6,645 bases of DNA. Source: Chloroflexota bacterium (lineage in GTDB: Bacteria; Chloroflexota; Dehalococcoidia; SZUA-161; JAUWZY01). The DNA lies in assembly GCA_030615045.1 (NCBI GenBank), contig JAUWZY010000051.1:1-6645 (forward strand), in the 5' to 3' direction. Below the pieces are notes generated by a model. It worked only from the letters and a program-made list of their open reading frames with translations, was not told where the DNA came from and did no database searches. Within the stretch, counting starts at the first letter, position 1. Each line of letters opens with the position of its first letter. A program made the position numbers and the translations under genes. Positions 1 to 5,184 of the stretch are shown piece by piece.

Positions 1-141
1 CTGGGTGCACCAGCTGCACGCTTCCGTCTCGATAACAGTGATAACATTTTCAACCAGCACCAGGGCGCTACAATGGCAAACGCTGATACACAGTCCACAC
101 CCGTTACACTTTTCTCGCTCTATGAGCGGCATTTCAGCCAC
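1..141 (-). CDS. Small 4Fe-4S ferredoxin-type protein, 5' part only (C-terminus beyond window)
   Basis: Reading the minus strand from a GTG at 141 gives 47 codons open to the window edge. The protein begins VAEMPLIEREKCNGCGLC and has a first cluster motif C12-x2-C15-x2-C18-x3-C22. A second begins at C42-x2-C45, where the window ends. This spacing is that of 2x[4Fe-4S] bacterial ferredoxins, cytoplasmic one-electron carriers. The fourth ligand is followed by H-C rather than the usual Pro, leaving an extra Cys24. The start is GTG because GGAGG lies 9 nt upstream at 151-155 and a TAA closes the frame shortly before. The in-frame ATG at 132 has no binding site at a suitable distance. It lies 65 nt after the Crp/Fnr gene on the same strand, so the two may be co-transcribed. 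The ferredoxin fold is well supported; the electron partner is unknown. Confidence 0.85.
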   Translation of the reverse strand, partial: MAEMPLIEREKCNGCGLCISVCHCSALVLVENVITVIETEACSWCTQ

Positions 142-206
142 TGTTATCGGCCTCCATCCGTAATCATCTTATCACCAGAGCTGAATAGCTGACTGCGACT
201 TTTGTC

Positions 207-878
207 TCAAGAAAATGCCTCCACCATGTCTCTAAGGGCTTGCTTATCGCTAATTACGATGCGGTGGCGATCCAACCTAATCACCCCTTCCTCTTCCAGG
301 GCCTTGAGCGACCTGCCGACCACCTCCCGAGCAGTGCCTGCCATAGCTGCCATCTCCTGCTGGGTGAGCCGCGGCCTGGGGCCTGTTTCATCATCGGCGT
401 GCTCCAAGAGTATCTTGGCCACCCTTCCGGTAACGTGCCTGAAGGATAGATCTTCCACCAGCGACACCAGATGCCGTACCCTCTGGGACAGGACCCGAAT
501 TACATTCAGTGCCACCTGTGGGTGATCGCCGAGGATGACCTTCAGGTCGCTCTTTTTTATCCCGTAGAGGACAACGGGCCCCATGGCCTGGGCGCTGGCC
601 GGGGTTGCGCCGCCATCAAAGATGGGGACATCATTGAAGGATTCCCCCGGGCGCACGATGCTCAGAATCTGCTCTTTGCCCTCAGCCGAGGTCTTGAACA
701 CCTTCACCGCGCCGGAGGCGACGAAATATAACACCTCAGCGGGCTCTTCCTCGAGCAGGATAATGTCTCCCCTCTCAGCCGTTTTCTCGAACATGAGCTT
801 CGTGAGCGAATCAAGCTCGGCCGGGCTGAGGCCGGAAAAGTAGGGGATGGACTTCAGGAATTCCATCTGGACAGCCAT
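207..878 (-). CDS. Crp/Fnr-family transcriptional regulator, cysteine-free
   Basis: 223 residues, the usual length for this family of homodimeric DNA-binding regulators. The N-terminal cyclic-nucleotide-binding-like beta-roll covers about residues 10-115 (RGDIILLEEE at 36-45, then SGAVKVF and RPGESFNDVPIF). A long dimerisation helix follows at about 117-145, and a C-terminal Crp-type helix-turn-helix at about 168-210. The recognition helix contains R184, E185 and R189 in the order used by E. coli CRP to read TGTGA half-sites, so a CRP-like half-site is a reasonable guess. The protein has no cysteine, which rules out an FNR-type Fe-S sensor or a thiol switch. The effector is therefore another ligand (cyclic nucleotide, heme/NO, 2-oxoglutarate or similar) that cannot be told from sequence. 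The ATG at 878 follows a good sigma70-like promoter, but its ribosome binding site is weak (GGGGA about 10 nt upstream). The ferredoxin gene follows it. Confidence 0.93.
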   Translation of the reverse strand: MAVQMEFLKSIPYFSGLSPAELDSLTKLMFEKTAERGDIILLEEEPAEVLYFVASGAVKVFKTSAEGKEQILSIVRPGESFNDVPIFDGGATPASAQAMGPVVLYGIKKSDLKVILGDHPQVALNVIRVLSQRVRHLVSLVEDLSFRHVTGRVAKILLEHADDETGPRPRLTQQEMAAMAGTAREVVGRSLKALEEEGVIRLDRHRIVISDKQALRDMVEAFS

Positions 879-889
879 ATTTCATATCC

Positions 890-901
890 CCATCGGGATG
901 G
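890..901 (-). promoter_or_regulatory. 12-bp inverted repeat in the Crp/Fnr 5' leader
   Basis: CCATC-CC-GATGG on the minus strand is a perfect 5-bp inverted repeat with a 2-bp centre. It sits between the predicted transcription start (about 923) and the ATG (878) and overlaps the weak ribosome binding region. It could be an operator or a short hairpin affecting translation. It does not match the classical FNR (TTGAT-N4-ATCAA) or CRP (TGTGA-N6-TCACA) sites, and such short repeats also arise by chance. Confidence 0.25.
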
Positions 902-929
902 CAACAACGGAGCGCGGTCAATCATAAGC

Positions 930-957
930 ATTATACCAGCTGCGTGGCGGCAGTGAA
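930..957 (-). promoter_or_regulatory. Sigma70-type promoter for the Crp/Fnr gene
   Basis: On the minus strand the -35 TTCACT (952-957; 4 of 6 matches to TTGACA) is followed by a 16-bp spacer and a perfect TATAAT -10 (930-935). TGG directly upstream of the -10 forms an extended -10 (TGnTATAAT). Transcription would start near 923, giving a leader of about 45 nt before the ATG. The spacer contains CTGC and GCAG arms flanking a 6-nt centre, which could be part of an operator. This is the clearest promoter in the window and suggests that Crp/Fnr and ferredoxin can be expressed independently of the upstream genes. Confidence 0.72.
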
Positions 958-988
958 ACTATCCCCTGAAATAAGGTTGCATCCATCT

Positions 989-1663
989 TCACATACCATC
1001 TGCGGAAAGGAGGGGGAGGATCTGCGCTGCCCTCTTCTGCGCCGCTTCCCAAAGCTGGTGGCAGATAGGCTGCTTTTCGCTGTGGATAAAGGAGCGAAGT
1101 TCTGCTGTCATCTCATCTGCTCTGGCACGGCGATGCTCCTCATTTAGAGCTTTATATCCCATCAACTTTCTGGGGCCTTCGCTACCTCCCTCGGCAAAAT
1201 ACCAGTCCTTGAAGGCGACACCGCAGCCCACACGAAACAGCATGCTTCCCAGGGGTATAGCTATGGGGGGAATGCCGCACTCTATGGAGAGCCTGGTCTC
1301 CTCCCACACCTCACTCTCATATTCTACCATCATGTGTCCACCGGACGGGATCAAGTCCGAGAGGTAGCGAAAAAGGTTCTCCAAGTCTGTTTCTGAGAGA
1401 GCAATCTCTCGCTCTGTGAAACCGAGATTAATGACCTCTATCCAGTTGTAGCTTGGATATGGTCCAGAGTGGTGCAGAGCCAGCAAGAAGGGTTGACTTG
1501 CTTTGCCGGTTCTGTCTCTCAATGTTATCTGGAAATAACGCGCTCCAAAGCGATTTTTGGGCCCCAGCATTATTTCTACAGTGGCATCGGCAAGCGGCTT
1601 GCCCTCAAGTTGGGCTAAAGGATGACTGCTTCCCCGGGCGGTGGTCCATATATCCCCGTCCAT
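989..1663 (-). CDS. Conserved protein of unknown function, DUF1122-like
   Basis: 224 residues, soluble, with no signal peptide or membrane segment. It has a mixed N-terminal half, then a conserved-looking centre: PSGGHMMVEYES (about 106-117), ECGIPPIAIPLG (128-139) and FKDWYFAEGGSEGPRKLMG (151-169). The last block resembles what I remember of DUF1122, a family found in archaea and some bacteria with no known role; that assignment is from memory. The C-terminal 50 residues are helical and charged. I choose ATG 1663 because AGAGGAG (1669-1675) lies 5 nt upstream. A TTG at 1729 would add 22 unremarkable residues, overlap the end of the SDR gene and leave that binding site inside the coding region. 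With ATG 1663 it starts 50 nt after the SDR stop, so the two are probably co-transcribed. No function can be proposed from motifs. Confidence 0.8.
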   Translation of the reverse strand: MDGDIWTTARGSSHPLAQLEGKPLADATVEIMLGPKNRFGARYFQITLRDRTGKASQPFLLALHHSGPYPSYNWIEVINLGFTEREIALSETDLENLFRYLSDLIPSGGHMMVEYESEVWEETRLSIECGIPPIAIPLGSMLFRVGCGVAFKDWYFAEGGSEGPRKLMGYKALNEEHRRARADEMTAELRSFIHSEKQPICHQLWEAAQKRAAQILPLLSADGM

Positions 1664-1668
1664 CTGTG

Positions 1669-1675
1669 CTCCTCT
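1669..1675 (-). promoter_or_regulatory. Ribosome binding site fixing the start of the DUF1122-like gene
   Basis: AGAGGAG on the minus strand with a 5-nt spacer to ATG 1663. It decides between this ATG and the longer TTG reading frame that would start at 1729. Confidence 0.7.
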
Positions 1676-1713
1676 CGGGCGAGGTTCAGCGCTTCCAGTT
1701 CGTTCATATCGAG

Positions 1714-2469
1714 TTATTGAGCTGTCCAACCCCCGTCAACCACCATCGCTGTGCCAGTGATGAAAGACGATTCATCCGAGGCCAGATACAAGGCGGGGTA
1801 AGCTATCTCCTCCGGAGTGCCGCATCTACCTATAGGATGTCCATCGCAGAATGCCTTCTCGGTTTCCACCTTGTCCAGGGTTAGCCGATCGAACATCGGG
1901 GTCCTAATGGCACCAGGGCAGATACAATTGATACGAATCCTCTTGGCGGCATATTCCAGTGCCATAGCCTTGGTCAGCTGCACAATGCCATCCTTTGAGG
2001 CACAATAGGCTGGCATGTTGGTGATGGCGATCAGCCCCGCGATGGATGCGGTATTGATAATCACCCCTCTACCCTGCTTGAGCATCTCAAAGATAGCATA
2101 CTTGGAGCCGAGAAACACGCCCTTAAGGTTTACCGAGAGCACCCGATCCCAATCCTCCTCAGAGACATCCTCAGTAGGAGCCCAGGGCCCTTCTATGCCA
2201 GCGTTATTGTACAGGATGTCCAGCTTGCCGTAGCTATCAATCGCTGCCTTTACCATTCTCTGGACGTCAGCTGCCTTGGAGACATCCACCTTGACAAAAG
2301 TAGCTTCCCCGCCAGCCTCCTTTATCAGCCTAACCGTTTCCTCGCCACCTTCAGCGGCATAATCGGCCACAACAACCCTGGCACCTTCTCGAGCAAAGAG
2401 CAGGGCGGCGGCTCTCCCGATCCCGGAGCCAGCCCCAGTTATTATGGCTACCCTGTCTTTGAGTCTCAT
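1714..2469 (-). CDS. Short-chain dehydrogenase/reductase (classical SDR), NAD-preferring
   Basis: 251 residues, the classical SDR length. The Rossmann nucleotide-binding motif is TGAGSGIG (11-18). Asp36 at the end of the second beta strand favours NAD(H) over NADP(H), and D62-V63 contacts the adenine ring. The structural motif NNAG is at 88-91. The catalytic tetrad is complete: N114, S142, Y155 and K159 (YCASK). The C-terminus GWTAQ after VVDGG is typical of the 3-oxoacyl-ACP reductase/glucose-dehydrogenase-like branch. It is a cytoplasmic tetrameric alcohol/ketone oxidoreductase whose substrate cannot be read from sequence. The ATG at 2469 has an ideal AAAGGAGGTGA (2474-2484). The DUF1122-like gene follows after 50 nt. 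A 196-nt gap separates it from the gene upstream, so it may have its own promoter, although no convincing -10/-35 pair was found there. Confidence 0.95.
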   Translation of the reverse strand: MRLKDRVAIITGAGSGIGRAAALLFAREGARVVVADYAAEGGEETVRLIKEAGGEATFVKVDVSKAADVQRMVKAAIDSYGKLDILYNNAGIEGPWAPTEDVSEEDWDRVLSVNLKGVFLGSKYAIFEMLKQGRGVIINTASIAGLIAITNMPAYCASKDGIVQLTKAMALEYAAKRIRINCICPGAIRTPMFDRLTLDKVETEKAFCDGHPIGRCGTPEEIAYPALYLASDESSFITGTAMVVDGGWTAQ

Positions 2470-2665
2470 GGCTTCACCTCCTTTCGTTTTGTGTAACTAC
2501 TTCGAGCCTTCGAGCTCCTTCAGCCGTGCCCTGCCGTCTGCAAATTTGGCCCGCAGAGTGAAAATTCATAGAGAAAGATGACGTCAAGGGCAGGCGCACC
2601 CACCGGTTCGGCAAGCCTAGTGTTCATTTTGCCAGGCCTGCCACGCAATCGACTGCTCAATCTGG
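2470..2665. other. Intergenic region with possible gene remnant and a tandem octamer
   Basis: This 196-nt gap lies upstream of the SDR gene. On the minus strand a short frame ends at about 2495 with residues RAKFADGRARLKELEGSK and a TAG. It reads like a protein C-terminus but is closed upstream by a TGA after only about 20 codons, so it could be a remnant or chance. The minus-strand octamer GCTCGAAG is present twice in tandem (2500-2515). A palindrome TGACGTCA is at 2579-2586 and another, CAGGCCTG, lies near 2633. No promoter with acceptable -35/-10 spacing was recognised, and no hairpin followed by a T-run. Confidence 0.3.
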
Positions 2666-2896
2666 CTACAGCAATGAAGCCACCAGTTCAGTCCCCTTGG
2701 GCGAAAGCTCGTAGCTATCGTCCTTCTGCTCGGCGAGACCTGCCACCGCAATGTCCCTGAGTCCACTTCTCACCCGAAAGAGCGGGAGCCCAGTTTCCTT
2801 GGCTATATCTTGGGGTGACCTGAGTCCCTTTTGCAGGGCAAGTAACATCTTTTTGCCCGATTCCGTCGGTGTGCCATCGGGGCTAATGCATCCCAT
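2666..2896 (-). CDS. Small winged-helix-like protein, 76 residues
   Basis: The short protein begins MGCISPDGTPTESGKKML. Residues 14-24 form a first helix. Residues 27-54 (SPQDIAKETGLPLFRVRSGL and onward) look like the helix-turn-helix of a winged-helix fold. DDSYELSPKGTELV (59-72) resembles the beta-wing and final helix seen in MarR/ArsR-like DNA-binding domains. There is no dimerisation or ligand domain, so it is close to a bare DNA-binding module. I favour ATG 2896 because AGGGGGTG (2901-2908) lies just upstream. A TTG at 2995, 4 nt after the peroxiredoxin stop, would add 33 residues of low character (MLHPKQITESGFATATEPAK and onward) and lacks a clear binding site. It lies between peroxiredoxin and SDR on the same strand and could be a local regulator or a non-DNA-binding scaffold. 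Function unproven. Confidence 0.7.
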   Translation of the reverse strand: MGCISPDGTPTESGKKMLLALQKGLRSPQDIAKETGLPLFRVRSGLRDIAVAGLAEQKDDSYELSPKGTELVASLL

Positions 2897-2900
2897 AATA

Positions 2901-2908
2901 CACCCCCT
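2901..2908 (-). promoter_or_regulatory. Ribosome binding site fixing the start of the small winged-helix-like gene
   Basis: AGGGGGTG on the minus strand, one mismatch from AGGAGGTG, 4 nt before ATG 2896. It supports the 76-residue form over the 109-residue TTG-initiated form. Confidence 0.55.
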
Positions 2909-2999
2909 GCCGTTGTTTTCCGCGGAGTTCAATTCCTTCGCGGGCTCGGTCGCTGTTGCAAAGCCAGACTCCGTTATCTGCTTTGGATGTAGCAATGTG

Positions 3000-3647
3000 T
3001 TAGAGCTTCTTCTTGCAGAAATACCAGTCTACACACTCGTATCTCTGCTTCAGCCTTTCCTTTGCCATCTCCTGAGTGTTCGGCGGCGGCACAATCACCA
3101 TGTCACCAGGCTTCCAGTTTGCCGGAGTAGCTACCCCGTGCTGGTCGATGGTTTGCAGCGCATCTATCAGCCTTAAAACCTCCGCCATGTTCCTCCCGGT
3201 GGTGAGTGGGTAGTATATCATCGCCCTCACAATCTGATTGGGATCGATCACGAACACACATCTCACCGTCTCGGTCTTGCTCTGGCCCGGGTGCACCATG
3301 CCGAAGCGCCCCGCTACTTCCTTGTTCAGGTCGGCGATGATGGGGAAAGGGATCTTAACGCCTGCCTTTTCCTCTACGTTCCGCACCCAGGCAATGTGGG
3401 AGGTAATGCTGTCGACGCTTATCCCCAGCAGCTCCACCCCGCGCTTCTGCAGTTCCTCATAGATCTCCGCAAACGCCATAAACTCCGTTGTGCACACAGG
3501 AGTAAAATCCGCCGGATGAGAGAAGAGGACCAGCCAGCTCCCCTTGTAATCATCCAGCCTGATGGTGCCGTGAGTGGTCGGCGCTTCGAAGTCAGGTGCC
3601 GGCTCACCCAGCCGAGGGAGACGGATTTCCTGTTTCGACTCCTCCAT
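3000..3647 (-). CDS. Peroxiredoxin, Prx6-like with archaeal-type C-terminal cysteine pair
   Basis: 215 residues of a cytoplasmic thiol peroxidase that reduces hydrogen peroxide and organic peroxides. The active-site motif is [14 protein letters not shown]45, T49 and peroxidatic C52 in the PxxxTxxC arrangement, with R129 ([10 protein letters not shown]) as the catalytic arginine. The long C-terminal domain and C205-x5-C211 in YECVDWYFC match the layout of the Aeropyrum pernix thioredoxin peroxidase, where the first C-terminal cysteine resolves the sulfenic acid. A third non-catalytic Cys is C130. Family knowledge predicts a ring-shaped oligomer (decamer or dodecamer). The ATG at 3647 has AAAGGAGGT (3653-3661), 6 nt from its core to the start. 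It follows the possible small Cys-rich ORF by one nucleotide and lies downstream of carbonic anhydrase and SOD, consistent with an oxidative-stress operon. The reductant (thioredoxin or another donor) is not in the window. Confidence 0.96.
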   Translation of the reverse strand: MEESKQEIRLPRLGEPAPDFEAPTTHGTIRLDDYKGSWLVLFSHPADFTPVCTTEFMAFAEIYEELQKRGVELLGISVDSITSHIAWVRNVEEKAGVKIPFPIIADLNKEVAGRFGMVHPGQSKTETVRCVFVIDPNQIVRAMIYYPLTTGRNMAEVLRLIDALQTIDQHGVATPANWKPGDMVIVPPPNTQEMAKERLKQRYECVDWYFCKKKL

Positions 3648-3648
3648 T

Positions 3649-3795
3649 TTAGACCTCCTTTTTGAATTTTCTGTCTCTGAGAAGCAGTTTGATTAACCAG
3701 CGGGTGCTCTCTGCTGCCCTATTTCCTTTTCTCAGATTATTGGATAATAGCGCAGCAACCGCACAACCGCATGCTGGACATACTCTTTCTGCGAT
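3649..3795 (-). CDS. Possible small Cys-rich ORF (48 codons) with non-standard ATC start
   Basis: On the minus strand a frame runs from the ATC at 3793-3795 to a TAA at 3649-3651, one nucleotide before the peroxiredoxin ATG. It reads [17 protein letters not shown], then a basic helical part with [17 protein letters not shown] at the C-terminus. It has the CPxCGC cysteine motif (C6, C9, C11), which could bind zinc, iron or a metal cofactor but lacks a second CxxC pair. In favour: a perfect AAAGGAGGTGA (core 3805-3809) lies 9 nt upstream, and the spacing to peroxiredoxin looks like translational coupling. Against: there is no ATG, GTG or TTG near the binding site in this frame, and a TGA directly precedes it. 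ATC initiation is rare, so a sequencing error, a lost start or chance must be considered. A 22-codon GTG frame overlapping the same binding site is a weaker alternative. Confidence 0.35.
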   Translation of the reverse strand: MAERVCPACGCAVAALLSNNLRKGNRAAESTRWLIKLLLRDRKFKKEV

Positions 3796-3850
3796 TTTGT
3801 TTCACCTCCTTTTTTTGCTCTCGGCCTGCTACAGAAGCTTCCCGACTTCT

Positions 3851-3896
3851 ACATATAAGAACCCCCCCTTTCCCGAGAACTAAGCCATCTCTGGAC
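3851..3896 (-). repeat. Repeated leader element, copy B (upstream of peroxiredoxin segment)
   Basis: On the minus strand this copy has GATGGCTTAGTTCT, a G-rich spacer containing GGGAAAGGGGGGG, then GGTTCTTATATGT. The two blocks (14 and 9 identical bases) recur at 4459-4502 before carbonic anhydrase. GTTCT appears twice as a direct half-site, here 18 bp apart. A further shared block, TGAAACAAAA next to AGGAGG, lies downstream at 3794-3810. TTAGTT and TTATAT could be promoter hexamers, but the spacing here (19) is long. It begins right after the carbonic anhydrase stop codon. It is probably a promoter-operator unit; the regulator is unknown. Confidence 0.6.
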
Positions 3897-3901
3897 ATGC
3901 C

Positions 3902-4402
3902 TTAGGCGGAAACCTCAGTCAACCTGCCGGTCTTCACATCGTAAACGAATCCCCTGACCGGAATGTGTTCGGGAATCCAGGGATGCGATTTTATTTTCTG
4001 CATCTGCTGGCGGACATTCTCTGCTACGTCACTGAAGGCGTGGAAGTGAGACGGCACCACGGTTGCAGTGCCCGTCTGCCGCTGGAGCTTGGCACGCAGT
4101 TCCTCATCTTTGAAAGTCAACATCCCACAGTCAGTGTGATTAATGATGATGAACTCTTGCGTGCCCAGCAGGTGATGAGAGATAATGAGCGAGCGCAGGG
4201 CATCTGCAGTGACAATGCCGCCCGCATTGCGGATGATGTGAGCATCGCCGGTTTTAAGACCAAGCATTTCCTCCACCGTCAGCCTGGCATCCATACAGGC
4301 GACGATCGCCAGTTTGCGACCCGGCGGCATAGGAAGATCCCCCAGAGTAAAGCCCTTGGCATAGCTTTCGTTGGACTTGAGCACTTCTTCAATGACAGTC
4401 AT
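3902..4402 (-). CDS. Beta-class carbonic anhydrase
   Basis: 166 residues, a compact beta-carbonic anhydrase that interconverts CO2 and bicarbonate in the cytoplasm. Zinc ligands are C36 (ACMDAR), H89 and C92 (HTDCG). The Asp-Arg dyad is D38/R40, and RNAGG (58-62) is the conserved loop. The short length and motif spacing resemble the Cab-type enzymes of methanogens and many bacteria rather than the longer plant forms. The ATG at 4402 has AGAGGAGGT at 6 nt. The leader carries a second, orphan AGGAGG further upstream (4431-4436), inside the part of the leader shared with the peroxiredoxin segment. It lies 128 nt after SOD and upstream of peroxiredoxin, an unusual companion for oxidative-stress genes. 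It may supply bicarbonate for carboxylases or limit CO2/bicarbonate chemistry with peroxide; both are inference. Confidence 0.95.
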   Translation of the reverse strand: MTVIEEVLKSNESYAKGFTLGDLPMPPGRKLAIVACMDARLTVEEMLGLKTGDAHIIRNAGGIVTADALRSLIISHHLLGTQEFIIINHTDCGMLTFKDEELRAKLQRQTGTATVVPSHFHAFSDVAENVRQQMQKIKSHPWIPEHIPVRGFVYDVKTGRLTEVSA

Positions 4403-4458
4403 GCTTTTACCTCCTCTGTTTTTGTTTCAGCCTCCTGTAAAAACTTCGTTGTTTCAGC

Positions 4459-4502
4459 ACATAAGAACCACCCCCTCGTAGAACTAAGCCATCACTCCAG
4501 AC
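4459..4502 (-). repeat. Repeated leader element, copy A (upstream of carbonic anhydrase)
   Basis: On the minus strand: GATGGCTTAGTTCT, a short spacer with GAGGGGG, then GGTTCTTATGTG. It shares 14-base and 9-base blocks with the copy at 3851-3896. Its GTTCT half-sites are 16 bp apart. TTAGTT and TTATGT are separated by 17 bp, which would fit promoter geometry, though TTATGT is a poor -10. It lies about 57 nt before the carbonic anhydrase ATG and 28 nt downstream of the SOD stop. Confidence 0.6.
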
Positions 4503-4530
4503 TTATGCTTCAGCTTGGCGGCGGAGCCAC

Positions 4531-5109
4531 TTACCTGAGGCGGGCCTCAACTGCGCTCCAGTTGATGTTGGTGAAGAAAGCCTCGATATAGTCGGCTCGC
4601 TTCAGCCCGTAGTCGATCATAAAGGCATGCTCGAAGACATCCAGCACCAAAAGTGGGGTGCAGCCTGCGGGGTGGCCGGTCTCATGCTCATTGATCCACT
4701 GGTTTATTAGCCTGCCGGTTATGTTGTCCTGATACAGGATAGCCCAGCCAATCCCCCGCATTGAGGCGGTGCCCCTGAAATCCCGTTCCCAATCCTCGCA
4801 GCTGCCGAACTCCTCGGCCAGCTTCTTGCCCAGCTTGCCTGATTTGTCCAGTGCCCCCTTGCCGCCGAGGTTTTCGAAGTAATACTCGTGGAAGCGCATG
4901 CCGTTGAACTCAAAGCCGAACCGACGCTTCAGCTCGGCGTATTCCGGGGTTGCCACCTTGCCTTCCTTGAGCATGGCCGCAAGCGAGTCCAACAGCTTAT
5001 TGGTATTGGTTACATAGCCCTGATAGAGGGTGAAGTGATTATTAAGCAATGTCTCGCTAAAACCCTTCATCCCGATCAAGCTACTGTAGTCCTTAGCAGC
5101 GTAAGCCAT
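4531..5109 (-). CDS. Superoxide dismutase, Fe/Mn family (divergent subgroup)
   Basis: 192 residues; converts superoxide to oxygen and hydrogen peroxide in the cytoplasm, with no signal peptide. The predicted metal ligands are H25 (LLNNHFTLYQGYV), H74 (GMRFHEYYF), D157 and H161 (DVFEHAFMIDY). The usual DxWEHA has Phe instead of Trp at 159. Gly70 at the Fe-type Gln position and Q127 in YQDN at the Mn-type Gln position hint at Mn-type or cambialistic use, but this is a motif-level guess. H25 is seven residues before Y32, while typical enzymes have eight between ligand His and Tyr34, so the first helix differs in register. The ATG at 5109 has AGAGGAGGT 5-6 nt away. It lies 75 nt after the flavoprotein and 128 nt before carbonic anhydrase. 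Its product, peroxide, is the substrate of the peroxiredoxin encoded downstream. Confidence 0.95.
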   Translation of the reverse strand: MAYAAKDYSSLIGMKGFSETLLNNHFTLYQGYVTNTNKLLDSLAAMLKEGKVATPEYAELKRRFGFEFNGMRFHEYYFENLGGKGALDKSGKLGKKLAEEFGSCEDWERDFRGTASMRGIGWAILYQDNITGRLINQWINEHETGHPAGCTPLLVLDVFEHAFMIDYGLKRADYIEAFFTNINWSAVEARLR

Positions 5110-5184
5110 TCTTACCTCCTCTGGTGATTTGTGTTGCCCCTTTTACAGTTCCTCATCCGATGGGACAGCGTTAAGTGAGGGACT

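Noticed and set aside
1..192. Plus-strand frame open from the window edge to a TGA at 190
   Set aside because: The opposite strand encodes a ferredoxin with correctly spaced cysteines, which explains the sequence better.
958..988. Possible terminator between the DUF1122-like gene and the Crp/Fnr promoter
   Set aside because: No stable GC-rich hairpin followed by a T-run is visible on the minus strand, so termination here may be rho-dependent or absent.
1453..1884. Plus-strand frame of 143 codons opposite the SDR and DUF1122-like genes
   Set aside because: It is a shadow of the coding strand, with unbiased composition and no motif; the opposite strand holds clear genes.
2579..2586. TGACGTCA palindrome upstream of the SDR gene as an operator
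   Set aside because: An isolated 8-bp palindrome is expected by chance at this scale, and no second copy or associated promoter was found.
3291..3665. Plus-strand frame of 124 codons opposite peroxiredoxin
   Set aside because: Antisense to a fully recognisable peroxiredoxin, with no ribosome binding site or family resemblance.
3861..3873. G-tract of seven Gs in the leader as a possible G-quadruplex
   Set aside because: Only GGG, GGGGGGG and no further regular G-runs occur nearby, so four separated tracts are not clearly available.
3662..3883. Plus-strand frame of 73 codons with a hydrophobic stretch in the gap between carbonic anhydrase and peroxiredoxin
   Set aside because: No plus-strand ribosome binding site. 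It runs across a minus-strand leader with a repeated element and strong minus-strand binding sites, and the hydrophobic stretch is a by-product of the A-rich minus-strand leader.
3965..4591. Plus-strand frame of 208 codons across carbonic anhydrase and the SOD 3' end
   Set aside because: It lies antisense to two genes with intact catalytic motifs, has no recognisable domain, and starts without a ribosome binding site.
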